Below are positions 55,543 through 64,000 of a DNA stretch of 64,000 nucleotides, piece by piece. Source of the DNA: Olsenella sp. (lineage in GTDB: Bacteria > Actinomycetota > Coriobacteriia > Coriobacteriales > Atopobiaceae); the NCBI GenBank assembly GCA_022648325.1, contig JALCMG010000007.1, positions 1 through 64,000 on the forward strand, in the 5' to 3' direction. The notes under the pieces are model-generated. The model was not told the origin of the DNA. It saw only the letters and a program-made list of their open reading frames with translations, and searched no databases. The position numbers and the translations under genes were made by a program. Position 1 is the stretch's first letter. Each line of letters starts with the position of its first letter.

Positions 55543-56574
55543 ATGCCACGCGACCCTCGGTTTGCGGCGTTTCTCGCCGTTGGTGCAGCCGCAACGGCGG
55601 CGTGCTGCGCAGGCGCATGGGTGCAGGCCGGCCCCATCGCAGCCGCCTGGGTTGTTGCATGTGGCGGCGCCCTCATAGCGCTCTATGCGGCAACAACCGC
55701 CCTGCGCTACCGCCGCATCGCAAGGCTCTCCGAGCTCCTCGACCGCACCCTCTCCGGCGAGCGCAACGTAAGCTTCAAGGGCATGGGCGAGGGCGAGCTG
55801 GCCATTCTCGCCAGCCAACTTGACAAGACCGTGTCGCGGCTCGCCGTTGCAAACGAGGAGCTTGAGGCTGAGAAGCGCGCACTTGCCGACGCCCTGGCCG
55901 ACATCTCGCACCAGCTGCGCACCCCGCTCACGTCGCTTGGCATCGAGCTGGAACTCATCCGCAAGACGGCCGCCACGCCCGAGGAGGCCCAGCGCGTGCG
56001 TGACTGCGGCCGCATGCTGGAACAGTTGCAGTGGCTCGTCTCATCCCTGCTCAAGATTGCCCGCCTGGACGCCGGCGTGGTGCGCCTGGAGCGCCGCCGC
56101 GTGGACGTGCCCGCGTTGGTCAAGGCAGCGCAGGAGCCGCTCGCCGTGGCCGCAGACCTTGCCGGCGTGGCCTTCCGTACCCACGTTGAGCAGGGCTGCT
56201 CCTTCATGGGCGACGCAGCCTGGACCCGAGAGGCGCTGACCAACGTGCTCAAGAACTGCGTGGAGCACACGCCGGCAGGCGGCAGCGTAAGTATCACGGC
56301 AAGCGAGGACACCGTGGCGTGCCGCATCCGCGTCGAGGACACCGGGCCAGGCATTGCCGAGAAGGATCTTCCCCACGTCTTCGAGCGCTTTTATCACGGC
56401 ACGAGCAATCCCGCCCACCGCGACGAGGACGCCTGCAACCCAAGCGGAGTGGGCATTGGCCTCTCGCTCTCGCGCGCGCTGCTCGTGGCCCAGGGAGCCC
56501 AGATCACGGTCTCCAATGCGTCTCCGGCCGGCGGCGCTCGCTTCGACCTGGTATTTCCCAAGGTGACGGTTTAG
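55543..56574 (+). CDS. Sensor histidine kinase
   Basis: 343 residues. Two N-terminal membrane helices with almost no loop between them (FLAVGAAATAACCAGAWVQAG, AAAWVVACGGALIALYAATT), then a HAMP-like linker, the H-box DISHQLRTPLTSLGIE, N-box NVLKNCVEH, G1 VEDTGPGIAEKD and G2 GVGIGLSLSRALL. The lack of an external sensor loop is typical of intramembrane-sensing kinases such as BceS, which respond to their partner ABC transporter. Confidence 0.93.
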   Translation: MPRDPRFAAFLAVGAAATAACCAGAWVQAGPIAAAWVVACGGALIALYAATTALRYRRIARLSELLDRTLSGERNVSFKGMGEGELAILASQLDKTVSRLAVANEELEAEKRALADALADISHQLRTPLTSLGIELELIRKTAATPEEAQRVRDCGRMLEQLQWLVSSLLKIARLDAGVVRLERRRVDVPALVKAAQEPLAVAADLAGVAFRTHVEQGCSFMGDAAWTREALTNVLKNCVEHTPAGGSVSITASEDTVACRIRVEDTGPGIAEKDLPHVFERFYHGTSNPAHRDEDACNPSGVGIGLSLSRALLVAQGAQITVSNASPAGGARFDLVFPKVTV

Positions 56575-56650
56575 TCACGCGCGCGTCACGGCCGCGTGGT
56601 CGCGCGAGCGCACCATGGTGGCACAACCACAGTCAATCGAGGGGAGTGCC

Positions 56651-57331
56651 ATGGACATCCTGAGCATCGAGCACCTCACCAAGGTCTACGGGACGGGGCC
56701 TGCCGCCGTGCGGGCCCTCGACGACGTGAGCCTCACCATTGCGGCCGGCGAGTTCGTTGCCATCGTGGGCTCGTCTGGATCTGGAAAGTCCACGCTCATG
56801 CACCTCATGGGCGGCGTCGACCGTCCCACCTCGGGCACGGTCCGTATGAACGGTGAGGACGTCTACAAGCGCAGCGACGAGCAGCTCGCTGTATTCCGGC
56901 GCCGCGAGGTGGGGCTGGTGTACCAGTTCTACAACCTCATACCGGTGCTGGACGTGGAGGAGAACATCACCCTCCCCGTGCGCATGGACGGCCGCAAGGT
57001 AAACGAGCAGCGCCTGCACTCGCTCGTCTCGTCGCTTAGTCTCAGGGGCTGCGAGCACCACCTGCCCAACCAGCTCTCGGGCGGCCAGCAACAACGCGTT
57101 GCCATTGGCCGGGCGCTCATGAACTCGCCCGCCATCGTGCTTGCAGACGAGCCCACCGGCAACCTTGACTCCAAGAACTCCGCCGAGATCATGCGGCTGC
57201 TGCGCTCCTCCAACAGGGATCTGCACCAGACCCTTGTGGTGATCACGCACGATGAGGACGTTGCCCTCATGGCCCAGCGCGTAATCGCCATCGAGGATGG
57301 GCGCGTGGTCTCGGACGAGCGCAGGGGGTGA
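56651..57331 (+). CDS. ABC transporter ATP-binding protein (BceA/MacB/LolD type)
   Basis: 226 residues. Walker A GSSGSGKSTLMH, signature LSGGQQQRVAIGRAL, Walker B IVLADEPTGNLD, switch His VITHDED. Start at 56651 (MDILSIEH) has GGGGAG 4 nt upstream. Its stop overlaps the GTG start of the permease gene as GTGA. Regulated in all likelihood by the upstream two-component system. Confidence 0.95.
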   Translation: MDILSIEHLTKVYGTGPAAVRALDDVSLTIAAGEFVAIVGSSGSGKSTLMHLMGGVDRPTSGTVRMNGEDVYKRSDEQLAVFRRREVGLVYQFYNLIPVLDVEENITLPVRMDGRKVNEQRLHSLVSSLSLRGCEHHLPNQLSGGQQQRVAIGRALMNSPAIVLADEPTGNLDSKNSAEIMRLLRSSNRDLHQTLVVITHDEDVALMAQRVIAIEDGRVVSDERRG

Positions 57332-60177
57332 GCATGATGGGAGTCTTTGCAAGCTACACCCTGCGGTCGCTGCGCAAGAACCGCACGCGCACCGTGGTCA
57401 CCGTAATTGGCGTGATCCTCTCGACCGCCCTGCTCACAGGCGTGGTGGCCACCGCCACCAGCGTGGCCGCAGCCCTTCTCGGCCGCACCATCGAGACGGA
57501 GGGGTCCTGGCAGGTGTACGACGAACTCCAGCCGGCCGAGGCAGACTCGGCGCTTGGCCGGCTGGCCACAGACACTAACGTGTCGGCCGCCATGGAATCC
57601 CAGGTGGCGGGCTTTGCCTCGTACGCAAGCGACGCCAGCCTGAGCACCACGCTGCTCGCCATACAGACCGCGCCGCGGGCGCTGCGCGGCGGCGCAGACC
57701 AGGCGCGCGGCCTCACCGTGATGCCCACGGTTCGCTCTGGCCGCGAGCCCCAGGGTGCGGGCGAGGTCATGCTGCCCGTCACGCTCTCCGGCGTCACGCT
57801 CACGGATGACGGCTCGGGCGCCAGCGCCACCAGCGACGGCCCCATCGAGCTGGGATCCACCGTCACGCTGCCCCTAGGCGCCACGCTCGGCGACAGCGAC
57901 ACCCTCGGCACGCCAACAACCACGCGCAGCTTCACCGTGGTGGGCTTCTACACACCCCAGCACTTCCTGAGAAACGACTTCGCCGCCTTCGAGGAGGTAG
58001 GCGCCACGGCGATCGTCTCGCCAAACGACGTCTCGAGCCCCACCTTCACGCGCGTGTGGGTGAGCACGAGCGGCTTCTCGACTCGCGACGCCCTCAAGGA
58101 CTGGGCCGCGAGCATCTTCGGCGAGGAAGACTACTACCTACATGGTTACCTGCTGGCGTTCCAAGGCATGGCCAGCGACGAGAGCACTGTCATGGAGTCG
58201 CTGCGGGGCATGGTCGCCGTGATTGGCAGCGTCATCGTGGTGGCCGCCATAGGGATGATCGGCAACTCCTTCTCGATCTCGGTTGCCGAGCGCACGCGGC
58301 AGTTTGGCCTGCTCTCCTCTCTGGGCGCGTCAAAGCGCCAGCTGAGAAGGACGGTGCTCATGGAGGCCGCAGCCATTGGCCTTGTGGGCATACCATTGGG
58401 GATTGTGGCGGGGCTTATGGGCGTCGCGGCAATGCTCAGCAGCTCGGCGCGGGCGTTTGATGCGATGTTTCGAAGCTCGCTCTCAGGAACCGCCCAGGGC
58501 ATACCCCTGGTGGTAAGCCCGACCGTGGTGGCGGGCATGGCGGCCATGTCCTTCCTGGTGCTTCTCGCCAGCGCATGGGCACCCGCGTGGAGAGCGAGCA
58601 GGGTCTCGGCCATCGATGCCATACGTCAGCAGCAAGACGTAAGGCTCTCCAAGCAAGCCGAGCACGCCATAGAGAAGGCCCAGGCCAGCGGCACGGCGCC
58701 CAGAAAGCCGCTGCTCGAGCGCATTGCCGGCCTTCCCGGCCTTTTGGCGAGCAGGAACCTCTCTCGCTCCAGCTCGCGCGGCCGCACCGTCGTGGTGTCG
58801 CTCGCGCTCTCGGTCGTGCTCATCGTGCTCTCCGGCACCATCTCGCTCTACATGGGGCGCGCCGTGGACGTTGTCAACGACCTTGGTGCCACCAGCCGAT
58901 CCGACATCTCGCTTACCGTCTACAACAGCCAGGAGGCCGACCAGGGCACCGTGTCCAGGGCCACGCTGGGCCTCGTGCGAGACGTACAGGCCATATCCGA
59001 CCAGGTGGAGGGCCTCATACCGGGCAAGGTCATCGTGAGCGGCGTCCTCGAGGCGACCCTGCCAGCCGGCAGCATCTCGGCGGATGGCCGCGCGTTTCTC
59101 GCGAACTACAACGCCGGTGGCAGCAGCGCCACCGAAGACGGTTCGTACGCCGGCCCCATGCTCGTCTCGTTTGTGGATGACGACACCTGGACCGAGCTCT
59201 GCAAGGAAGCCGGCGCAAGCAGCACCACGGCGGCAGATGGCACGAGCATGCCGGCGCTAGCGCTCAACGTGCTGGCCACGATGGAATCCAACAGCTTGAA
59301 GACGGTGGCCCCGTACGGCTCGCCTACTACCGCCACGGTTTACGAGCTGCGCGACCTTCAGTCGGCCCTCCTGCTTGACTCGGGCGGTGGCGCCCTGGTT
59401 CAGACGTGGGAGAGCACGGGCAACGACGCGAGCGGAACGCAACACCAGACCAGCATCGAGGACGCGGCCGTGGATTCTGGCAGCATCTCCTTTGTGGGAA
59501 CGCTGGACTCGCTACCAGCGCAGCTTGGCAACACGGGCCTCACGTCCTCCCCGACGCTCGCCTTGGTCATGCCACGCTCCGCGCTCGAGGCGCATCCCAA
59601 TCTCTTCTCGGCGTCGAGTGTCGTGGCGCCCTTTTCACTTGCCGAAGGTGCCGATCCCTTTGACGCGGGCAATGCCCTCGAGGAGACAGCCAGCACGGCA
59701 GTGGGTGCCAGCGGCTCTGTCTACGTCAACAACAACGTAGCCGAGAAGGAGTCGGCCAACGCCGTCATTGGCCTCTTCAAGCTCCTGGTGACAATCTTCT
59801 CGGTAGTGTGTCTGCTCATCGCAGTTGCCAACGTGTTCAACACGCTCTCCACGAGCATTATCCTGCGCACGCGTGAGTTTGCCGTGCTGCAGAGCGTGGG
59901 ACTGGGGCCCAAGGGGTTCCGCCGCATGCTCGCAGCCGAGTGCGCGAGCTACGCGCTGCGTGGTCTGGGGTTTGGCCTGGTCTTCTCGGTGGGTGTGGTC
60001 TGGCTCTTCTGGCTGGCGCTGCGCTCCAGTGTGGGTCTCTCGTTCGAGCTGCCCTGGGACTATGTGGCCGGCGCGGTTGCAGGCGTGGTGGCAGTGCTCG
60101 GGCTCTCCGTGGCCTACGCGCTACGCCGCAGCCACGCCCTCAACATCGTGGAAGCCTTGCGGGCAGATGCAATCTAG
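57328..60177 (+). CDS. FtsX/MacB-like ABC transporter permease
   Basis: 949 residues. N-terminal helix (TVVTVIGVILSTALLTGVVATAT), a first extracytoplasmic region of about 230 residues, three helices around 290-430 (FtsX domain 1: SFSISVAERTRQFGLLSSLGASKRQL), another helix near 490, a second external region of about 280 residues, and a C-terminal FtsX domain (NVFNTLSTSIILRTREFAVLQSVGLGPKGFRRML). This duplicated layout suits export of, or resistance to, peptides or lipids. Starts GTG 57328 or ATG 57334/57337. Confidence 0.92.
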   Translation: MSMMGVFASYTLRSLRKNRTRTVVTVIGVILSTALLTGVVATATSVAAALLGRTIETEGSWQVYDELQPAEADSALGRLATDTNVSAAMESQVAGFASYASDASLSTTLLAIQTAPRALRGGADQARGLTVMPTVRSGREPQGAGEVMLPVTLSGVTLTDDGSGASATSDGPIELGSTVTLPLGATLGDSDTLGTPTTTRSFTVVGFYTPQHFLRNDFAAFEEVGATAIVSPNDVSSPTFTRVWVSTSGFSTRDALKDWAASIFGEEDYYLHGYLLAFQGMASDESTVMESLRGMVAVIGSVIVVAAIGMIGNSFSISVAERTRQFGLLSSLGASKRQLRRTVLMEAAAIGLVGIPLGIVAGLMGVAAMLSSSARAFDAMFRSSLSGTAQGIPLVVSPTVVAGMAAMSFLVLLASAWAPAWRASRVSAIDAIRQQQDVRLSKQAEHAIEKAQASGTAPRKPLLERIAGLPGLLASRNLSRSSSRGRTVVVSLALSVVLIVLSGTISLYMGRAVDVVNDLGATSRSDISLTVYNSQEADQGTVSRATLGLVRDVQAISDQVEGLIPGKVIVSGVLEATLPAGSISADGRAFLANYNAGGSSATEDGSYAGPMLVSFVDDDTWTELCKEAGASSTTAADGTSMPALALNVLATMESNSLKTVAPYGSPTTATVYELRDLQSALLLDSGGGALVQTWESTGNDASGTQHQTSIEDAAVDSGSISFVGTLDSLPAQLGNTGLTSSPTLALVMPRSALEAHPNLFSASSVVAPFSLAEGADPFDAGNALEETASTAVGASGSVYVNNNVAEKESANAVIGLFKLLVTIFSVVCLLIAVANVFNTLSTSIILRTREFAVLQSVGLGPKGFRRMLAAECASYALRGLGFGLVFSVGVVWLFWLALRSSVGLSFELPWDYVAGAVAGVVAVLGLSVAYALRRSHALNIVEALRADAI

Positions 60178-60235
60178 GCGCGTGCCCCAAATGGCCTTGA
60201 AAATCATGACCACCCGCATAGCGGGTGGTTTGCTC

Positions 60236-60282
60236 TTAGGGTATAACCCTAAATAACCGGCCAGGGACTCAAGTCCCTGGCC
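60236..60282. terminator. Two strong hairpins at the 3' side of the IS200
   Basis: TTAGGGT-ATA-ACCCTAA (60236-60252) and GGCCAGGGACT-CA-AGTCCCTGGCC (60259-60282). They lie between tnpA and the element end, and would stop transcription or hide the end as structured RNA. Confidence 0.55.
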
Positions 60283-60347
60283 CTCGCTTCGCTCGGGCCC
60301 GATGGCCGCTTGACTCGTGGCGTGCCCGTCAAACGGGCTGTGCCAGG

Positions 60348-60803
60348 CTATTTCTCGGACGGATCCCCATGTTCCTTGACGCCCGGCCGGTCCAGGGCGA
60401 TGTCCGCCTGTTCCTGCTCCCGGGCGTGCCTCGCGATCGTGGCCTCGCTCGGGCCGACGGCGGGCACGCAGCGGCCTTCCGCCCAGAACTTCCTGTTCCC
60501 GAACTCGTGCTTCAGGTTCGCGTGCCTGTCGAGCACGAGGAGCGAGCTCTTCCCCCTCGGGTATCCCATGAAGCCCGGCACGCCGGTCTTGGGCGGGACG
60601 CCCGCCGGCATGCGCGCGTGGTCCGGCATCAGGTGCCCCTCTATTGCCTCGACCCCCTTCCATTGGCATGGCCGCCCGGGGATCTGCCCGAGGTCCTCGC
60701 GGCATTGGTCGTGGATGGCCCCTCTCCCATGCTTTGGGCAAAACACGACGCGGCACTTGCGCGTCCACTTGGTGTGCGCAAGGCTGTTGGCCCTCTGCGC
60801 CAT
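60348..60803 (-). pseudogene. tnpA: IS200-family transposase TnpA, catalytic residues lost
   Basis: 151 residues, full length for the family, no stop or frameshift. SLAHTKWTRKCRVVF, VEAIEGHLMPDHARM, GKSSLLVLDRHANLKHEFGNRKFW and IALDRPGVKEH match IS200 TnpA throughout. The HUH metal motif should be H-x-H; here it is His62-Ala-Arg64. The catalytic tyrosine (usually KKYIxEQE) is His126 in ARHAREQE. Both changes, and many others (Leu to Pro, Val to Ala, Tyr to His), fit A/T to G/C transitions. Start at 60803 with AAGGAG 6 nt upstream. Transposition by this copy is not expected. Confidence 0.85.
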
Positions 60804-60912
60804 GGCGCTCTCCTTCCTCTCGCGGCCGGCGACCCGAGCAGCCGCCATCCTAGAGGGGAGGGAGTTTCGTTGCATGGCGTCAGTGCAATCCACCCGCTGA
60901 GCGGGTGGTTTT

Positions 60913-60937
60913 CTGTGCCGCGCCGCGCGCGGCACAG
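60913..60937. repeat. GC-rich hairpin at the IS200 upstream end
   Basis: CTGTGCCGCGC-CGC-GCGCGGCACAG, 11-bp perfect stem, 5 bp beyond the end hairpin. May mark the junction of the element with the host sequence. Confidence 0.5.
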
Positions 60938-60958
60938 GCTAAAGCCATGAAACAACTA

Positions 60959-60984
60959 GGCGCCCCGGTTTTCACCGGGGCGCC
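60959..60984 (-). terminator. Terminator of the hsp20 gene
   Basis: GGCGCCCCGGT / ACCGGGGCGCC, 11-bp perfect stem with a 4-nt loop, about 50 nt past the hsp20 stop; the minus strand then reads TAGTTGTTTC. Confidence 0.7.
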
Positions 60985-61034
60985 GCACGCGGGCCTTGGC
61001 GAGGGATGAATGCCGGCCATGCTGTTGGTCAAGG

Positions 61035-61460
61035 CTAGTCGATTGCGACCTTGGTGACGTTGGACTTCTCGGCCTGCTTGGGGACGCTCACGGTAAGGAC
61101 GCCACCTTCAAGCTTGCCTGTAATGCCGCTGGCAGCGGCATCCTTCAGGAAGACGCCACGCGTGGCGCTCCACTCGCTGGTCTCCTTGTGGAGGTAGTTC
61201 TTGCCCTTCTCCTCGTCGGACTCCTTCTTGTCCACCGAGATGGAGAGCCTGCCCTCGTTGAGCTCGACGTCGACCTCGTCCTTCTTGACGCCCGGGAGTT
61301 CGGCGGTCACAACGTACCTGTCGCCCGCGTCCTCGACGTTCATCTTGAAGGCAAGGTCGCTATCGGTGGTTACCAACGGAGAGAAGAAGTCGTCAAACGC
61401 GTTGAACGGCCAGCTGCTGAGGGCCCTTGCATACCTGTCATACGGAATTATGCTTGCCAT
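61035..61460 (-). CDS. Small heat-shock protein (Hsp20/alpha-crystallin)
   Basis: 141 residues. N-terminal FDDFF segment, alpha-crystallin domain from FKMNVEDAGDRYVVTAELPGVKKDEVDVEL to GVLTVSVPK, with the GVLTV/I-type A-x-x-x-n-GvL signature (ITGKLEGGVLTV). ATP-independent holdase. Start at 61460 (MASIIPYD) has AAGGAG 9 nt upstream. I see no CIRCE or HAIR operator in the upstream 200 bp. Confidence 0.94.
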   Translation of the reverse strand: MASIIPYDRYARALSSWPFNAFDDFFSPLVTTDSDLAFKMNVEDAGDRYVVTAELPGVKKDEVDVELNEGRLSISVDKKESDEEKGKNYLHKETSEWSATRGVFLKDAAASGITGKLEGGVLTVSVPKQAEKSNVTKVAID

Positions 61461-61699
61461 GATGCTCAACTCCTTGAGACGTGCGGGCACCTCTTTGAGG
61501 CACCCTTGGTGTTCATTGGTATATGTTCCCGACAATCGATTTATTAAACGTCCCAGCAAAGATTTTCTTAGTGTCTACGACTTAGATTTTGTCCTTGCGC
61601 ACGCCAACGACACAATGGGCACGTCGCAAACGGCTTTGGCCCTCTCGTGCTCTATGATGTTGATATTGCCGTGCAGACCGCAACCGGAGGCACGAACAC

Positions 61700-62281
61700 A
61701 TGAACAACTACGACGATCCGGACAACCCAGGCAACGTTTCTTCCCACCCGCAGGCACGTCCCGAGGGTTCGCACTTCTCTGTTCCAGAAGTCACGCAGGA
61801 TCCTCGCGTGGCGACGCCAGACGAGACCGTTCTGGCCGATTGCTCTGACGAGAACTCCCCTGTCACAGGTTTTGACGAGACGCCCGCGCCAGAGGCGTCG
61901 CAGCCAGCCCCAAGGCCGCAGCGTTACACACGCGCACGCACGCCGCACAAGACCGTCGCGCCCATCAACGACTTCGACAACCAGGCAAGCAGCGAAGGCT
62001 TTGAAGGCTTCACGCACGACTCGGACTATGCCAACAGGGGTTCCGTGCTCTCTGGGCGCTCCTATCGCAAGTCTCGCTCCGAGATGCCGCAGCTGCGTCG
62101 CGACCTTCACTACGGCCAGTACCTCGAGATTCCCAAGGGCCGGCGCGACATCTTCGCTTCACGTGAGCGCAAGATGCGCATCCGCTCGGCGATTGCGCTT
62201 ATCGCAGTAATTGTCGTGCTGTGCGTAATCGTGTTCTTCGTTTGGCAGTACATGCAGGTCAACTGGGGCACCACGAGTTAG
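61700..62281 (+). CDS. Unrecognised single-pass membrane protein
   Basis: 193 residues. A hydrophilic, probably disordered region of about 155 residues rich in Pro, Ser and Asp, then a basic stretch (SRERKMRIR), one transmembrane helix (AIALIAVIVVLCVIVFFVWQYM) and a seven-residue end. Orientation by the positive-inside rule puts the long N-terminus in the cytoplasm. GGAGG 9 nt before the ATG. No family recognised; it lies beside a PASTA protein gene, so a role in division or envelope regulation is possible but unproven. Confidence 0.75.
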   Translation: MNNYDDPDNPGNVSSHPQARPEGSHFSVPEVTQDPRVATPDETVLADCSDENSPVTGFDETPAPEASQPAPRPQRYTRARTPHKTVAPINDFDNQASSEGFEGFTHDSDYANRGSVLSGRSYRKSRSEMPQLRRDLHYGQYLEIPKGRRDIFASRERKMRIRSAIALIAVIVVLCVIVFFVWQYMQVNWGTTS

Positions 62282-62314
62282 CCCGCGCTCAACCGCTCTC
62301 GTCGCGCGGTGTTG

Positions 62315-62542
62315 CTAGTCCCACGGGTCGCGCTCAAAGAGCGGCTCGGGGTGGGGCTGGCGGTCTGAGTATGGGTCGTAGCCGTCATCGTCCTCGTTCT
62401 CGGCTCGAATGAAGGGCCGGTCGGCGGGGTCGATCTTTTGGGATGCAGTCTTTGCCGCAGGCGCCGGCCTGGTAGCGACACCCTTCTCCGCTGGCTTCTT
62501 CTCGGTTGTCTTGACCTTGGGTTCTGCGCTCTTCTCGTCCAT
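62315..62542 (-). CDS. Small charged protein downstream of the PASTA gene
   Basis: 75 residues from the ATG at 62542, highly charged (Lys/Glu/Pro/Asp), no membrane segment, ending PEPLFERDPWD. It starts 5 nt after the PASTA-protein stop, which suggests co-translation. It may be a coding artefact, but the intergenic spacing and lack of competing genes favour it. Confidence 0.5.
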   Translation of the reverse strand: MDEKSAEPKVKTTEKKPAEKGVATRPAPAAKTASQKIDPADRPFIRAENEDDDGYDPYSDRQPHPEPLFERDPWD

Positions 62543-62547
62543 GCGCG

Positions 62548-64000
62548 TCACTTCCCGTAGAAGTTCGTAATGGCGATGTAGCTCGCCAGGTCGTTTCCGT
62601 ATTCACTGAGGTCAAGGCCGTCATAGTGGCTCTTGGGCGCGATGGTCACAATCGCGGTGGCCGACGACCCGTTAAGGCTCCCGAGAAGCACGCTCCACAC
62701 GTAATCGCCCTGCTGGCCGTAACCACAGATGAACGAGAGCCCGGTCTTGTCGATGCTACGCGAGGTCTGCACCGAGTCGGACGTGCGGGAGGAGACGAGG
62801 TTGCTGAGGCCACAGGCGCTCATTACAGACGCAAGCCCGTCCGAGCTTATGGCCGCGTCGGACGCAACCGAGGGCGCCGACGCCTGGAGGCGAACGCCGC
62901 CCACTGGCTTGCCACCAGCAAGCGCGCTGGTACCCGTCCCCGTACCAGCTGCATCTGCGGACTCGGGCGTGTCTGTAATGGTGATGGTTGCGGTGCCGTT
63001 GGTGTAGACCGCATAGGCGTCGCCACTGGAGAACACACCGGTAGACGAGACGGAATAGCCCTGCTTGGAGAGGTATGAGTCAAGGTCAGCCGGCTCGATG
63101 TCAAAGTACTCGGATATGTGATAGGCGTCACTTAGCTTGGGCGCTGGCACATACAGGGTAACCGTAGAGCCCTCAGAAACCTCCGTGCCCGCATCGGGTG
63201 AGGTCGAGAGCACCACGTTCTTATCGCCCGTCTTATCACTGTACGAAACCGAATACTCTAGGCCGGCATCCTGGATGGCCTTCTCCGCATCTGTAAGGGA
63301 GAGGCCCACGACGTCCGGCACCTTGAAGGGCTGCGACACCGTGAGCGTGATCTGGTCTGTCGAGACAAACGCCTCGCCTTCGTCCGGACTCACCGCAAGC
63401 ACCGTGCCCTCGGCCTCGCTGGAGTTCTTGTACACAATGGTGATGTTCTTTGCCCCTTCGTTGAGCAGGGCAGTTTTTGCATCCGCTTGACTTAGCCCCA
63501 CAACCGAAGGAATCGTGCGCGAAACTGCAACGGTGATGGTCACCGCAAGGTCGTCGCCCGTGCGCGTTCCCGCTTGGGGGTCCATCGAGACGACCTTGCC
63601 AACGTTGTCGTCGGAGAGCACTTCGTTGACGGTAACGCTAAAGCCCAGCGGCGAGAGGGTCGAGCGCGCCTCGGTCTCGGTCTTGCCCACGACATCGGGC
63701 ACGGTCTTTCCGCCCCAATACTCGTTCTCGTAGGTGTACTTCACCACGAAGGCCGCGGCGGCGAGAAGCGCGACGACTACGAGAACCACGGCCCACGGGC
63801 GCACGCGGCCGCGATGCTTGCCGTCTGCCGTGACCGGAGAGTCAATGGCAACGGGTGCGTATGGGGTCACACGCGTAAAATCGGCGTCGTTGATGGGGGC
63901 GTAGGGGTCATCCATGGCATCGATGCCGTCGGGGCCCTCCTGACCGGATGAGACGGCATGGGGGACCACGATGGTTGGCAGCTCGTCTTGAACGTCGTCG
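62548..64000 (-). CDS. PASTA-domain membrane protein (5' end outside window)
   Basis: The frame is open through the window edge (upstream codons read ...DELPTIVVPHAV), so the gene continues; a GTG at 63969 is not a convincing start. After an acidic cytoplasmic part and a basic GKHRGRVRPW stretch comes one membrane helix (AVVLVVVALLAAAAFVVKY), three PASTA domains (beginning TVPDVVGKTETEARSTL, IPSVVGLSQADAKTAL, VPDVVGLSLTDAEKAI) and a C-terminal external domain of about 190 residues unrelated to PASTA. It resembles the non-kinase half of PknB/StkP proteins; whether a kinase domain is encoded further upstream cannot be seen. Confidence 0.85.
   Translation of the reverse strand, partial: DDVQDELPTIVVPHAVSSGQEGPDGIDAMDDPYAPINDADFTRVTPYAPVAIDSPVTADGKHRGRVRPWAVVLVVVALLAAAAFVVKYTYENEYWGGKTVPDVVGKTETEARSTLSPLGFSVTVNEVLSDDNVGKVVSMDPQAGTRTGDDLAVTITVAVSRTIPSVVGLSQADAKTALLNEGAKNITIVYKNSSEAEGTVLAVSPDEGEAFVSTDQITLTVSQPFKVPDVVGLSLTDAEKAIQDAGLEYSVSYSDKTGDKNVVLSTSPDAGTEVSEGSTVTLYVPAPKLSDAYHISEYFDIEPADLDSYLSKQGYSVSSTGVFSSGDAYAVYTNGTATITITDTPESADAAGTGTGTSALAGGKPVGGVRLQASAPSVASDAAISSDGLASVMSACGLSNLVSSRTSDSVQTSRSIDKTGLSFICGYGQQGDYVWSVLLGSLNGSSATAIVTIAPKSHYDGLDLSEYGNDLASYIAITNFYGK

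Larger units (their letters stand above)
60205..60945 (-). mobile_element. IS200/IS605-type insertion sequence, transposase defective
   Basis: About 740 bp. It carries a single tnpA and, near each end and in the same orientation, an almost identical hairpin: CCACCCGC-ATA-GCGGGTGG (60210-60228) and CCACCCGC-TGA-GCGGGTGG (60890-60908). IS200 elements have subterminal hairpins and no terminal inverted repeats or target duplications, so exact ends cannot be set. No tnpB is present. Further hairpins are at 60236-60252, 60259-60282 and 60913-60937. Confidence 0.82.

Overview
ORGANISM. This is a high-GC bacterial chromosome segment. Gene content and several lineage-specific traits suggest an actinobacterium of the class Coriobacteriia, probably Atopobiaceae (Olsenella/Atopobium-like): a complete F-type ATP synthase, PTS transport, DtxR- and YtrA-type regulators, a long Ala/Lys-rich tail on ribosomal protein L31, and short T-rich palindromes after genes. 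The genus is my inference. LAYOUT. Almost everything up to about 35.4 kb is on the minus strand. 0.2-5.7 kb holds envelope-precursor genes (phosphohexomutase, galU, a DtxR-family regulator, an LCP ligase, murA). 5.7-12.5 kb is the atp operon (atpBEFHAGDC on the minus strand). Upstream of it lie a small AtpI-like membrane protein, upp, glyA, rpiB, a Sua5/TsaC protein, prmC and prfA (12.9-18.8 kb). The order prfA-prmC-ywlC-rpiB-glyA-upp-atpI-atp...murA is the one known from Bacillus subtilis, so it is an old conserved neighbourhood. 19-22.2 kb is a YtrA-type GntR/ABC-transporter operon, followed by an FAD-dependent dehydrogenase and a trigger-factor-like protein. 24.9-31.8 kb is a catabolic island: galactitol-type PTS IIA/IIB/IIC, two class II aldolases, a triosephosphate-isomerase-like protein, YjbQ and a GntR/UTRA regulator with two matching operators. 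rpmE, normally near prfA, lies on the far side of this island. 32.8-35.4 kb is a restriction-modification pair whose nuclease gene carries an in-frame stop. 35.9-51.7 kb is mixed: coaX, a degenerate biotin-ligase homologue, folP-folK fusion, sirtuin, two tandem patatins, exonuclease III, FeoA-FeoB fusion, PHP phosphoesterase, aminotransferase, ftsH, hpt, tilS. The tilS-hpt-ftsH-(...)-coaX/fol grouping again resembles B. subtilis. 51.8-53.8 kb contains three copies of an exactly 98-bp inverted-repeat element, two of them bracketing an orphan nuclease-like gene. 54-60.2 kb is WalJ-like MBL hydrolase, a two-component system and a BceAB/MacB-like ABC exporter. 60.2-60.9 kb is an IS200-type element with a catalytically defective transposase. 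61-64 kb has a small heat-shock protein, two unrecognised proteins and a PASTA-domain membrane protein that runs off the window. HIGHLIGHTS. The most unusual features are the 98-bp repeat family with its orphan gene; a 29-bp palindrome that three times sits at a gene's 3' end and twice supplies its stop codon; other long imperfect hairpins of similar architecture; the interrupted restriction gene; and the decayed IS200.
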